Assembly: GCF_024586455.1 (NCBI RefSeq)
Contig: NC_065923.1
Location: 52,793,237 to 52,857,236 of the forward strand
From: Bactrocera neohumeralis
Taxonomy: Eukaryota; Arthropoda; Insecta; Diptera; Tephritidae
Reading direction: 5' to 3'
Length of the DNA stretch: 64,000 bases
Program-made: the position numbers and the translations under genes
The notes under the pieces: model-generated
Told to the model about the DNA's origin: nothing
The model's input: only the letters and a program-made list of their open reading frames with translations
Databases searched by the model: none
Part shown: in pieces, positions 12,174 to 24,615 of the stretch
How positions within the stretch are numbered: position 1 is the stretch's first letter
Layout of the letters: every line of letters starts with the position of its first letter

Positions 12174-12599
12174 TTATATCTTACCATACATTTGCAGTGA
12201 GAGAGCCGCCTGGAATTACTTTAATAGCAGAAAGCTAATCACTCGACATTAGGATTCTCATTGTGGTGGCTATGTCCCTATCTGTTTATTATTAGCTACA
12301 GAATTCAGAAAACTTAGTAAATATTAATGTTTAAAATATTAGATACATATTTTTCGAAAAGAGGCCTAATAAGCTGATAATCTCATGAAAGTCAATGATA
12401 GCTCCCAATTTTCATTGATTTTGAGTGTTTAGATTGTTTGGACCGACCTTTTCGAAGAAGGTTGAACAGACTAAAAATAACAATATGTGAATGTTATCTC
12501 AATTGACTTTTGGGATGCATTTTCCTGAGAATTCTTCACAGTAATACTATAAGCAAAAAATACTAAAACTTTGTTCATAATTTTAAAATTTTTAATTCA
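12174..12599. other. Unassigned DNA
   Basis: I see no gene and no clear transposon similarity between the IS630-like element and the next mariner fragment. Confidence 0.4.
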
Positions 12600-12990
12600 T
12601 TCTTCAAAATCTATGTCGCCCCTCACAAAGTAATCCTTCTTGGCCCCAATACACTTATGCCAACGTTTTTCCCAATTCTCGAAACAGTTATTAAGGCCAA
12701 TTTCTGGAATAGCCTTTAATGTGCGTAGCGACTCAAATTTAGTGTCTTCATCAGTGATTTAAATCAGGTGAATACGGTGGTTGCGGCACGATTTTGGTTG
12801 ACAATTTGACAAAAACCTTATGAAGAATTAATGAAGTATGCGACGGTGCATTATTATGGTGCAAAAACCGCGCGCAACATTTAACGGGATTCTTTGTTCA
12901 ATTACTTAACTCATCGTAAAGACCGCCGAATGCACTTTATGAACTTCAGAAAGGCAAGCGTATACTAAATCCTAATGATTAATTTGACAT
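12600..12990 (-). mobile_element. Mariner C-terminal relic
   Basis: On the reverse strand the catalytic end of a mariner transposase is readable. HHNNAPSHTS near 12850 is the second catalytic motif with Asp changed to Asn. PPYSPDL is the third motif, then an internal deletion joins directly to FESLRTLKAIPE and NCFENWEKRWHKCIGA. The final residues are typical of the irritans-type mariner end. The N-terminal half is absent. It cannot be functional. Confidence 0.75.
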
Positions 12991-14190
12991 GTCATTTGGT
13001 ACAGATATCACTAACAACAACGCGAAATTTAATTTGGGAAGTCTTACTATATTTTGCCCGCAGAAGTATACTGAGTTTATTCAGTTCTAAAAGTTTTCGT
13101 GGAGTCAGATTCACAGTTGGCATTTAACTAAAATTTCGCATATTTATTTTCACGTGAATATGAAGCACGAGTGCGGCATAAATGCAAATACTTTCTATTT
13201 AACACTTAAAGTTGGCTGCGAGTTTTGCGCCAACTTCCTGCACAACTAACTATATTAACGCTTAACTGTTGCCACATTTTCGCGCTAATACTTCGTAAAT
13301 TATTGTTTGCGTCGCTCGCAAAGTGGCCCTGCATGTGTTTGCTATCTAATTATGAGCACGAAACTGCGGTAAAAGCTGTTCGGTTGCGACTGCAATGCGG
13401 CTGCCGTTAGAGTGCGGCGAAAGTTGGTCGACTAAAGTACACCATATCATACAAACGAATATAAATGAAATTTACACTACAGTGAGTGTGAAATTTGATG
13501 GTATTCGAGACTTATAAGTTTAAACTTCCAAATTTGTCTACTTTGAAGGGCTGACAGTGTACACATTTGCCTGCAGGGGATGCTTAGAATATTTAATATT
13601 AAATAGTACTTTTATTAGCCTCTCGATAGTTAAGGCCACGGTGAAACCAAGACTCGTCCAAACCTTCAATTTTATTCTACAAAAATCACCACTTCTGTGT
13701 AGAAAATACCATTTTCGAATTGAGCTCCATAATCGACAAACTCTTACATACAGCCGATTAATTAACCGCCGACGATCATATGTCGTATTTACGGTTCTCT
13801 GATAGATCGGCAAGTTGATACATATGCCCATCTTTAGTTCAATATTTTCAATGAATGCATTATTTGGGCGAAACAACGTTTGACTTTCAAATCATATCTG
13901 TTTTTTTCCACCAACAGGAAATCAATTAATTTTTTGTTCCGGGGTTTTTTTACCGAAATACTATAAAAAAAATAACTCAAAAAACTTCAAAAATGAGCAT
14001 TTAAACTTAAAAACCCTCTTGGTCCCATAAGATCTTAACATAAAAATTCGGGGATGTGATTATGCAGTTCGCTGATAATACCGTCTGATCCGGACAGGTC
14101 CATATATACTTCGCGCACCAAAGGAATCAAAAACACAATTTCCAAGATTGAACAACTTTATTTACGCTCGTGTAAGGTTTGATCTCCATA
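12991..14190. other. Unassigned DNA
   Basis: No gene is supported. A 112-codon frame on the minus strand at 13538-13876 is overlapped by an 81-codon plus-strand frame and has no recognisable motif. The block 13140-13440 is richer in GC with no transposon similarity. Confidence 0.4.
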
Positions 14191-14194
14191 TAAC

Positions 14195-14560
14195 AATGCT
14201 TGTGTTTGGTATCAGAGAGATACAAAGGATCTCAACATCTCATTTGGATCGACTCAGCACATTTTGGTTACTATGATAGAAAACTTGTACCAAAAGACCT
14301 GAATCTTTTGCAAACAACGTCGAGTACAGACTGCAAAAGAGATGCTTAAACAACGTAATTTAGAACCTTACATTCACCAAACGCAGCATTACTGGCAACA
14401 GGGCGTGAACTTAGTAATATGATGACGAAATCGGTAAAATCAAAGTTTATTGTAGGCACCAAAGGCCATTCCCTCCGAGGATACTAAAAAGTCTATGCAA
14501 ACAATATTAAGCGGTGTATGCTTGTATTAGCTCAGGAGTTTTTTTCTAATTTGAAATCAA
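14195..14560 (+). mobile_element. Heavily decayed mariner relic
   Basis: Segments such as LNISFGSTQHIL and RRVQTAKEMLKQ, separated by stops and frame changes, follow the middle part of a mariner transposase (end of the DNA-binding half and linker). The same order of segments occurs at 19695-20200, so both are probably the same old family. No catalytic motif can be read reliably. Confidence 0.5.
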
Positions 14561-15479
14561 TCAATTCCGGAAGCTTCACGAAGCGCTTGTCGCTCGACAA
14601 ATGACATTTAAAACGTTCCTGGAATTGACACCAGGGCGCGCGGTGCAATATATTTATGCAGAATTATAAGTTAAACTTGTAGATGAAAAGCAGCAATCTT
14701 CGTTGACTGCATTGCAATATTGATTGCCACCATAATATAGAATGCGTAAAGCAAAAAAATTGAAGCGTAAAATTCCCAGAAGCATAACAGAAAACCTACG
14801 AGCACAGTCAGAAGACCAACGGACCAAAAGCACCGCAGCACATAAAGAACGGTAAATAGCATACATTCACAGGTAGTCCACTGGTATTTGTACTCACCCA
14901 CCTACATACTGACATATATGAATGAGGTATACGAGAACGAGAACGTGATAAAAGTCCAATCGACATGCAATGCAGCAGCAAATGCCGTTTATGGCCCAGC
15001 GCCCTACTCTCTATTAATAAAAACATACTCAGGCTAACGGCACCATGTGTATATAACGCAAATTCTTCATTCTCGAAAAAATGTAAACCCTAAAAACCGA
15101 AAAGAAGCACTTGCACAGTTGACCAATATGGAGACCACACAGGGCCGGTGTTGAACGTTGTGGCCTACATTTAGGCGTTTAAGCCGCATGCAGTTAGTAT
15201 GTGTTTACAGGTGTTAGTATAGAACTCGGAACGTGGCAAAATCCTAAACCAACACTATTGAAGCAAACAACTAGGGTGGGTCTTCCACATGCATATCTTA
15301 CAGCATTTTATTTATTATTTATAATGGTTGATGGTATAGGAAGGCGCCGCCAGACCTCAGGCAGTCGCACTTAGACCATCATTAGGCCCATGATGCTCTC
15401 GGATGGTAACACAATTAAGCCTTAATCATCTAATCAGTGGATTTGGTAAGAACCTTAATTTTCCAACAGCAGCCCCTCA
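14561..15479. other. Unassigned DNA
   Basis: No recognisable gene or element. Overlapping minus-strand frames of 70-76 codons near 14654-15026 lie in different phases over the same bases and show no motif. Confidence 0.4.
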
Positions 15480-15945
15480 AAGTCTTTTAAGTTGGGTCAT
15501 TGAGTGCCGTGGAAGATATGCCATCTCCTCTTTACTAAGTCTGTCTACCGTTAACACTACTCAAGTAAGTTTGTGGGCATAGTATTGCAAGTGTTCCAAG
15601 AGCTGAGTTGTTCCGATAAGGTCCATTGCTTCAAACAACCCAGGAATGAGCTGAATGTTCTAGGGTAACTTAAAGTAATTGTGTTTACTCCTACTCCCGA
15701 GCGGACCAACTCGCCAATTCCTATATGACTAGGTACCCAAATGATATTAACCCAGCTACCCACTGAGAGGTTAGTTGTCCACTGGAATACTTCGATTTAT
15801 AGACTTTCTAGTACGAGGTGAAACCCACTGGACACCTTCTATTATCACACCAATTACGGCCTGAAGGACTGAATTGTCACATAGTCTGAAGCTTACTATC
15901 TACGGTATAATAGTCTACCATTACCTTTAGATTTATTTGTGTTTT
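15480..15945 (-). mobile_element. Non-LTR retrotransposon RNase H relic
   Basis: On the reverse strand a degenerate RNase H-like domain of the kind found at the end of R1/Jockey-related LINE proteins is visible. SDNSVLQAVIGV near 15860 resembles the SDS catalytic motif region, and VNIIWVPSHIGIG near 15720-15757 resembles the WVPGH motif that precedes the last catalytic residue. A deletion follows the motif and stops interrupt the frame. The clade cannot be fixed from this fragment. Confidence 0.6.
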
Positions 15946-16131
15946 ATGGTCCCGCAATTTACAAATTAACGTCTTATGGATTGGAAATAATGTCTGACTT
16001 CATCCCATATAGTGATATTTGATGCAAACAATTCCTGCTATATAGTCTACTATATTAAAGAAAGGAATTGGCATGAAGTTCATCAACCATTCTGCCATTT
16101 CTGGGCTTATGTTGTGCAAAATAAGCAATGA

Positions 16132-17370
16132 ACAAGTAAGAAGGCAACGTTCGGATTTAACCGAACAGTCATACTCTTGCAACTTGCTTGGACGAAAGTC
16201 CGGAAATTTCTTCAAGTGCAAAACGTCATTCAGAGCATCGGAATCCAAGTAATTTTTTATGTATATGACTCATATAACGGCCAATATATTCAACATAAGG
16301 TTTGTTAGAATAAAAATCATTCTATGTAGTAAAATATGAGTAATTCAATTTCACATATTTTCGACATTAAACTATAATATAGCCTATATAATACGTTCAA
16401 TTAATTTTGCCGGAAGTTTACGAATACGGTTTTTATATATTTGGGAGACAATTACACCAGATTTTATCTAGTTTTGGCAGTACCATATATAATTTAAAGA
16501 AAAAGATGCTCTGTGAGTTCCATTAAGTACCTCAAATACCACGAATATCCTGATTTGAATTATTTGGGGTCTAGGGTAGATATTCACCCGACTTGACCAA
16601 TTTAAGGCAAAAAGATGCACCGTCATTAGAAAATTATGCTCTCTCAGTCTTATTAAGATAACTCACATATTTGTCAATAAATTTAGACGAAAGTTCGAAA
16701 ATCTTTTTTATTGGGCATATGGGGGCTAAGAGAATTATTGATACACTTATACATAAAGGCATTCTACATTATTATTAGAAAAGAATTATTAGGAATGGCC
16801 GAGGTTACAATTCGAATACACCCATTTTCAAAGGGTTGGTAGGAATGCCAAAAAAATTTGCCTTGAGCGAATTCGGTTTCTATAGATTCAGTGATTTATC
16901 AGATATGTACTACATTATAGTTTTAAGAGGGTGGAAGTGAGCCCACTTTTTAAAATATTTTTCAAGCATAATGCTCTTCGCTAATGAAATTCGTTGTACA
17001 AAATAACAGTTTTTATCTTATTTTGAAGCCTACTTCTGGCATTTTATATGTTTTCATGGAAGCAAAGTAATAATTGGAACAAAATTCCTCCAAGTATGTT
17101 TAATTTGTCATTTAAATATTAGTTTTTCGAAAACGCACCTTCTTATATTATATTTGCATCTGTATCCAATCCAATCTACTGCCCATAGTGCATCATTTGA
17201 CATATCAATATTTACATTTCAAAACATAAATTAAGCACCAATAAGAATAAATACCTTAGGTACCTTATTGAATTTCAGTGAACATCTTGTATTGAATGTA
17301 ATATATCTTGAGGCCGAAAATGTGTTGAATCGGGTTCAATACCCGTAGTCCCCATACACCTAGTTTATAT
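16132..17370 (+). mobile_element. Family A element, diverged copy A3
   Basis: The head hairpin is perfect here: GTTCGG at 16149-16154, loop ATTTAA, CCGAAC at 16161-16166, followed by CATACTCTTGCAACTTGC. Downstream, segments at about 16600-16740 (AAAGATGCACCGTC region) align with 29505-29600 in copy A4, and 17290-17360 aligns with 57440-57510. The (GTCY)n tract and tail are missing, so the right edge is approximate. Confidence 0.6.
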
Positions 17371-17509
17371 CGTATATTTCGGTAAATTTGTGAGATTTTA
17401 AAGAAGTTATGGGAGCATCATTCAGTGTGTTCTTGCACTTAAAATTAATCGGGCCAATAATTAGTCTGGTAATATAACATAATCTAAGAACTAAGTCTAT
17501 TAAATATGT

Positions 17510-17660
17510 AACACCCAGCAAGTAACTTCGAAAGCCCCATAAAATGTTTGTATATACGCGAACTTTTCTCTCCAAGAAACTGCTATACAAACTGAACGAT
17601 CGGAATCAACTGTTTGTATGGAAATCTTTTAGATTTGACAAGATATCTGCAGAAATTGAA
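17510..17660 (-). mobile_element. Family B fragment
   Basis: Short stretches (AACACCCAGCAAGTAACTTCG, cut at 20 bases in the family text, and the CTGAACGATCGGAA region) match the tail-side half of family B. The core and (GTCY)n tract are lost. Confidence 0.5.
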
Positions 17661-17670
17661 CCACTGATGC

Positions 17671-19694
17671 GAAGCAATAATGAGTCTAAGTTCAATAGTC
17701 ACGTACTGCTCGGCTAAGTACATGCCATGTATTGCGGGATTCCGCTGAATAACTGTTGTCCGGTGCTACTCATTCATAGGACGGGAGAATTGAATTGGAT
17801 TTTAATGCAATTGATTTAATTATTATGAACAGATAATAAAACATTTCCACAAAGTAGATGGTTGATGTGAAAAATACACATAAAAGATGTATTCACTTTT
17901 CCTCAGAAAATTTAGATTCTAAGTTAAAACTATGCGCTCTATGTCGGCAATAAGATTTAATTCACATGTTTTTTGGCTAAACCTAGGCTCAGAAAAGACA
18001 ATTAACTCGTTTCTATGTTCGCCATATTTCTCAGATTTACATCCATTAAATTTTCTCTTGTTATTAGGGCTCCATAGAATACTCACTGGCAGCTACATAT
18101 TTTGGGGTCTATCACTGAGCACTCCAGCAAAATAATAATCATTCTATAAATATGGTATCGGGAAGTTGGAGTACTGTTTTATTCGACCAAGAAGCCAGCC
18201 AACCTGCCCTGTGTAAGGACTCTATTATTTCATATTCAGGCATGTGTATTTTTTGATGTGTGAAAAATCGTTTGTTGCAAGTGGCAACATTGTAAATCTG
18301 CTATTTTAAATTTTAATTTTCCTTCCTTTATACGTTGGCTGGTGGAAACAGAGCAGCAGCAGAGCCAGCAGCGTAAAAGCTTCAACGCGCCAGCGGAAAC
18401 GGAAATGGTAGGAATTTCACAGCGCCAAAGCAACCGCAAAGAAAAGCGTTGCAAAACGACTTGCCAAAGCAGACGGAGTGACCGAAAACGGCATGAAATG
18501 CATAAATACCGGCATTTGCACTAGCACACTCCCAACACATGCACTCGCCCAAATGTGTGTGCGATGTGTAAGCATTAGCGCCGCTGGTTTTCCACGAAAC
18601 CAAGCGCATTTGCAGTAAAATAAATGCTTTCGCGCGTTCGCATAGGTGTGTGTGTATGTGTGCCGCAAGATAAGTGGAATGCTTTCTCAGCTATGCAGTC
18701 GAATTTGCGGCCGCTTTGGTATGCAACATTTTGAGGTCTGCGCTGGGATGTGTAACAACCGCTTTGCGGACGCTTGCAGTAGGCATGCGGCGGCGCGTTC
18801 TTAGTAATTTATGCCACACTGCGGCGTTTAAGTGCAACACATGCCTATCTGCGGGACAAGTGAAGACACGCCATGTGCGATACGACTGCGAGTCCTAATG
18901 CATGTTCTGCTCGCCTATGTACATATAAATGCTTATTTATATGACCATGGACACCCTTAAATGTTTCCTATGCTGTTCACTCATGCAACTGCACGTGTAT
19001 GTGTGCATATATGTATGTACATATCTTTTCATAGTGCCTAGATGGTACATAGGACCTCAGTGTACAAGTAAATGCGAGTGTAGAAGAGAATATACCGCAG
19101 GCGAGTACTTCTGACTACATTTACAGTTATTTGAAATGTAAACTCATGTAATGGCACCACATTATTTTATATTTCGGTAGTGAGAGCCGCAGGAAATACT
19201 TAAAGTGTGTTTTTTCAGAACTTTTGTTTCAAATAAAACGCACACAAATTAATGGAATCGCCGATATTTTGGCCTTATTGGTTTGTGTGTATGTGTAAAA
19301 AGATGAATGTTTCTGCTTTAGCTGGTCAATTGTATTGACCATAACTTTGACATCATTTTCTTGTTACATGAAAACTTTGCGAACTGGAATTGGCCATGCA
19401 AACTAGCTCAGACATCTAACACCTAGAAATTTTTTACCTCTTTTAAAACTTCTTGTATAAATATAAATCTCGTCCTTGCATTTTACGATATGACCAAATT
19501 TAACACGAACTGGTTCCTTTAAACTGCACGCGCAAGCCGAATCGATAAAAAAAAATAATTTTCTAGTTTGGTACAAGCTTTTTCAATGTTCACGTAGAGC
19601 TTAAAAAAAGAAAAATTTCATTTGGCGAGGCTTGCCATAAAAAATCGTATTAAGACTTTGCTTGAATTTTTTTGTTTCCTATGAAATCACCACT
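17671..19694. other. Unassigned DNA, partly GC-richer
   Basis: No gene is supported. 18330-18900 is GC-richer with TGTG/CACA simple sequence and opposing open frames on both strands. I see no similarity to the transposons of this window. Confidence 0.4.
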
Positions 19695-20200
19695 ATGGAA
19701 TAGTTGTAGAAGTGCTTTGAAGAGCCTACTTTTTCAGGAATACAGTATTTGGGTGCTACAAAGCATTCAGTCGAGGTCGTGAAGTCACTAAAACGCGTCT
19801 AATGCGAGTTGTCCATCCACTCCCTTAATGGTGATAACATCGTCATGGTGGCATCAGAGAGATTGTAGAGAATCTCAACATCCCTTATGGATTCATTCAA
19901 CACGTTTTGAGTATGAACCGTGTCAATACTAGGCCGGTACTGAATATTTTGCAAACACCATGTCTAGTAGCAGTCGCAAAAGAGATACTCTTCCGAAGAT
20001 GAGAACCCTATGTTTATCATTACCAGTGTCGGGACATGGGTTTATTGATATGTCGTCGATTGTTCAAAATCCTGCGAATGGCGCTACAAAGAGAAGCCGA
20101 AACATTTAAAATCAAAATTCGCTAAAGGTACTATTTCTACCAAGGTTTGGATTAGCTCAGGAGCCCATTTCCAATGCGATACTAAAGATTTGTATTAAAA
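19695..20200 (+). mobile_element. Heavily decayed mariner relic
   Basis: The order of segments is that of a mariner transposase: a YKAFSRGRE-like patch near 19757, IREIVENLNIPYGFIQHVL at about 19860-19910, LVAVAKEILFRR and EPYVYHYQCRD near 19970-20035, and KIKIR near 20110. Several stops intervene. It parallels the relic at 14195-14560. Confidence 0.55.
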
Positions 20201-21044
20201 TAAGTGTAAATACTTTTTTGTCAGACTGGATGACATTTGACCAGATGATATACCTACTTTTGTAGCTATATAGAATTATATCTATATTTCTACGGTTACT
20301 TCATCTGTCAGTTATTAATAGTTAAAAATAAACGATCTTGACAAATGTGTGTATGTCCATTGTTAATTCGGCGAGAACTAGAGAAATGGGGTACTAAATA
20401 CACTCATCACAACGCCTACGTTCAAATCTAATAAACTTCGATAATTGTCTAAGATAATATCAGAAAACTTGAACATCTTTATCTCAGCAACTTCTTAATC
20501 AATTCGAACCGAATTTGGTTCGTAACATTTGCTAGACATATTTACAGCATTTTGTTGCAGTTTGCAATCGGATTAATGTGAATTGAAACATATAGTATAA
20601 CACCCTTTTTAATTTCATCAGCTAATTTTTATTTGGAATAGAGAAATAAAGCGTAAATATAACTCTTTCTTACTTGGTTTAATATTAATTATTGGAATTC
20701 AGATGATCTCTCCACGTTAGGTGGTTTAAGACAAACTTGACTTTCTTTCGAATTTTTTGAACATTAGTCTTTAATTTGTGTTAGCAGAGACCGATGACGT
20801 CGTTATTTGGAAGAAGTACGGCACAAGTAGATAGATAGCTCATACTTCATTTCGCACACTCTGTTATCTTTACTTTATTTCCTGCGTGAAGTACACATTA
20901 CGGGTATGATCGGAACTCCCAAGATCAAACAGAAAAGATTCTTTTACATATGGTTCAAGCATCTAACGAGTTCCGGTATTAGACCAAGTATCCTCTAGGT
21001 ACCCAAAAAATATGCGTTTGAAGGCGAGCCAAAGTGAAAAGGCG
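20201..21044. other. Unassigned DNA
   Basis: Nothing recognisable as a gene. The block at 20330-20680 resembles an old dispersed repeat in style but I cannot match it to another copy in this window. Confidence 0.35.
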
Positions 21045-21178
21045 AACCATCCCTACTAAAGGTTGTGCGCTGAGTTTCGGACCTGTCACTTAAAAAAACG
21101 CCACAATGAAAACTAATCAACAGCCTCGTATATAACCGCGTAAGCGTTTTCTACGCTAGTAAAAAAGAAGAAGAATTA
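21045..21178 (+). mobile_element. RTE-like LINE reduced to its two ends
   Basis: Positions 21061-21128 (GGTTGTGCGCTGAGTTTCGG onward) match the complement of 50590-50685, the 5' leader of the RTE-like copy. Positions 21129-21176 (TATAACCGCGTAAGCG, then AAGAAGAAG) match the 3' end found at 30450-30500 and 44410-44455. All coding sequence between the two ends is missing, leaving about 130 bp. Confidence 0.65.
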
Positions 21179-21540
21179 AGAACAGTCCTACCAGCTGTGA
21201 AAAATACTATTTTAACTTTTTTTTTTTAAATATCGTTTAACCGTCTTGGAGATAGCTGTTTCTAGTTCATAGAAACTGAAGGTTTCAGGCGCTATCACAA
21301 GAAAAACCAGTAGAATTTAAGCCCTATTATGTATGAGTTTTGGTTTATTTTTAGAATGATCGCTTTAATTTGGATATTTTTTCGAACAGGAATGATTCCA
21401 AATAATAATAATATATGACATACACAGTATGCTTTCTTGGAGAACCTCAGTATTACCTCAATATTATATAAGGTTGTCAAATCCGCTTTTTTGCTCTTTA
21501 TTCAATGCTTTATAAAAAGTGTTACAGTGATCGGATTTGG

Positions 21541-22536
21541 TTCAAATATGCGCCGTTTCGTTAGATAGTCTGTTTCCACCTAGAAGGCAACTTCATAATA
21601 CCCACCTCGTAGAGTTCCCCCTCCTTATTTGCGAAGAACTCGGTCAGTCACTTTTCACAAACCTCTTTTGAGTTCAACTTTACACCAACAAGGGCGTTCG
21701 CCATGGACAGGAACAGGTGGTAATCACTTGGCGCTATGTCCGGACTATATGGTGGATGCGATAAAACCTCCCATCCGAGCTCCCGTAGCTTCTGACGAGT
21801 CATCAACGAAATGTTTTTCTGGCATTTTCCTGGTGGAACACTACACCCTTCCTGTTGGCCAATTCTGAACGCTTCTGGTCGATCCCTTGCTTCAAACGGT
21901 CCAGTTGTTCGCTGTAGATGCTGGAATTAAGCGTCTGGCCATATGGGAGCAGCTTATAGTGGATGATTCCCTTCCAATCCCACCAAAAACACAGCAAAAC
22001 CTTCCTTGCCGCCAATTTCAGCTTGGCCACTGTTTGGGATGATTCACCGGCCTCCGTCCACGACCGCTTGATACTGTCGTATGTGATCCATTTTTCGTCG
22101 CCAGTCACCATCCACTTCAAAAATGGGTCGAGTTCGTTCCGTTTCAGCAGCATATCGCAGGCGTTGATTCGATCCAGAAGGTTTTTTTGCGTCAAATCAT
22201 GCGGCACCCAAACATCAAGCTTTTTTGTGTATCCAGCCTCCATCCATGGTTTAAAATGGTTTGGTGACTAACTACTATCTTCTGGGCGATGTCACATGCC
22301 TCGATGTTTTCTATGATTTTATCGGTATTTGTCGTCACAGGTCTTCCGCCGGCTGGCTTATCCATGGTGTCGTTTTCAACCGCTCTGAATCGTCGAAACC
22401 ATTTCTCCGCTGTTCGAAATGATGGAATACCATCCCCTAAAACACCATTAATCGCACGGAACGTTTCTCTAGCGGATTTGCCTTTAACGAAGAAAAACTT
22501 TAAAATAGCGCGAATTTCGGCGTTAGTGAACTCCAT
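21541..22536 (-). mobile_element. Mariner relic, near full length (mori-like)
   Basis: The transposase starts at the ATG at 22534-22536 and spans about 330 codons, close to the family's usual length. The helix-turn-helix region reads MEFTNAEIRAIL through AEKWFRRFRAVEND and PAGGRPVTTN. A frameshift near 22240 separates it from the catalytic half, which has WVPHDLTQKN, MVTGDEKWITYD (first catalytic Asp intact), and FHQENAR, where the second Asp is Glu. After another frameshift, HPPYSPDIAPSDYHLF carries the third Asp near 21740. The C-terminus is near 21545. Frameshifts and the Asp-to-Glu change make it inactive. Subfamily is my judgement from the motif style. Confidence 0.85.
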
Positions 22537-22789
22537 GTTTACACGTCTATAACTGTTGGACGTAATATCCAAACTAATCATGCATAGCGTCATTTTGTAG
22601 GTTATGTCAAGACCTTTTAAAGATGTATAGTATTGCCAGATACGAGCTCTGTAGCGCTTTATACAAAATACAAAAAGGAGGAAGAGAGATATTTGACAAT
22701 CTAATATAACTTTTATATCATATAGGTAGCTTTCACCAAGCACTAAAATCAATTGTTTTATACACTGCCCAAGGAGTTTAAGCCAGATC

Positions 22790-24615
22790 CTGATCGTACT
22801 TTGAAGACCTTATTGAATTTTTATAGTACTATTATACCTTAAGAAATATTCGAAACATTTCGTCTAGGCGCAACTAACTTTAGGTGACATGGGGATACAT
22901 ATAATCTCTATACCCATACTATTTTATTTTCTCGCTCGGTCGTAAGTTAATATACTTCTCATATGTGTGTATATACAAATGTGAAATAAGTAATTATTTT
23001 CAATTTTCCCTCCATTATCTCTCCACTCTCAGCCACTTCACTAGTTCTCATTCGCGTCACTGCTGTCAGTAGAAATGTTTATCAGCATCACCACAAAATG
23101 CAATTAAAACCATCAAATCCATCGTCGTATTTTACAAAGCAATTTAGCGCACACTCTTTCGTTCGCCTTCTTGTTGACTGTCCACTCGTGTAATCTACTT
23201 TTTTGCGCAATCAACTTTTATGCAACCGCCCTACCATCGTTGGCATTGCCTCGCTGCCACACACCTTTCGCCTCGTCTGCGTGTCTGCCAAGTTTTGTGT
23301 CCAACAAGACGTCTATTCTGCCCCACCACTTATGGCTACTACACGCTGGCGTGCCATTTATTGTTGCACTGTTGCACACTTTTAGGCGCACAAATTGTAT
23401 TTTCATGTTTTGAAGCGATCTTTACGGCTATTCACACAGTATTTCGGGTGTTAATTTATGGGCTTGTTGGCAATAAGTTGCAATTTACAGTTTCTTTTGT
23501 GCAACACACGACGAATGGAAAGTTGTGCTCGGCGTGTGTGGCGGCCCTGCTCTAGCCCCCGTCATTCATATTTATTTCCCTTTATGGGTGCGGCTTAAAC
23601 GCTTAAGTTGGTTGGTTGGAAATTTCTGCGGCCAAGAAATATGTGTGCCAACACCGAAGGTGCATCTTTCATGGAAGCATTTTATGGCGCTTAACTCGGA
23701 CGAGCAAAACTTAAGTCGAATAAATATAAAAATGTAAAACCGAAAATAGTAAAGTGCCAAGTGGCGTACTCTTGTAAATAGCGTTGAAAAAAAGCTCAAC
23801 AAAACAAAAAAAACTCAAAAAAATAAAAACTTTTTAAGCTGCGTCGAGTGAGTGCAAGGCTCAGGGTGTGTGTTTGTGTCAGCTGGCGAAATTGGTCGTA
23901 TATCAATTTTTATGTGTTTTGCACATGCAACTCGGGGCTTACGAAGGTAATTTTTTGTTGCAAATGATACGGAAGAAAAACTATTCGTCAAAAGAAATTT
24001 CAAGTAAATCCATTAAAATTTATGTCGGTCGAAACCGTTTACTACTTTTTGCTGAAATAACGATTGAAGCCACAAAGCAAAGCAGGCTGCCACAAGACTT
24101 GACGGTGAGTGTGGTTTCTATGCCATAAAATTCATTTTATGGCATAGCAGTACTTACCTACCTTTAGACATGTTTCACAGAGTGTGTTCTCGTAGTTCTA
24201 TGAACTACTAGAATGGAGAATCTAGAATCTGTGGCTCTAAGGTCTAAGTTAATTATCTATAACATTCAGACACGTGCAGAAATTTCATGAAAGTCTGACA
24301 ATTGCTGTTTGAGTGACGGGACAAACAAAACCTTTTCATATCTTTAGCTCTCAAGAGTGGGCTCCCTCGAAGAAAGTTGGAGTCATCGAAGAGGTTTTCA
24401 CTAAGATTACATTCTTCTCTGAAGCAAAACAGAATTATAAATGTGATTAGGAAAGTAGAAATATCTTTAATATCGGAATCGCGTTCGATATATGTTGCCA
24501 TAAACAATAAAAAAATAGGCGTGTCATGAAGACACGCGATAGAAGTGAAACTGAATGATTGGATCTGCAAGGATTATTTAATTTTCTATGTTTAGAGGGA
24601 GAGGAATCGTTTTAA
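22790..24615. other. Unassigned DNA with a perfect palindrome
   Basis: The region 23000-24110 is free of transposon similarity and contains many short overlapping frames on both strands, none with a motif. A perfect inverted repeat at 24118-24147 is listed separately. From 24150 to 24615 nothing is recognised. Confidence 0.4.
24118..24147. repeat. 30-bp perfect inverted repeat
   Basis: The arm CTATGCCATAAAAT (24118-24131) is followed by TC and then its exact complement (24134-24147). With a 2-nt centre it could extrude as a cruciform, mark an insertion scar, or be a dyad binding site. It follows GACGGTGAGTG, a splice-donor-like string, by a few bases. Confidence 0.75.

Noticed and set aside
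17318..17350. A CGGGTTCAATACCCG string resembling a tRNA T-arm
   Set aside because: No acceptor stem, anticodon arm or A box fits upstream, and the segment recurs in diverged form near 57470 as part of family A.
24253..24570. Minus-strand frame as continuation of the Helitron-type protein
   Set aside because: Its sequence shows none of the residues expected after the Cys-pair region and is separated by stops.
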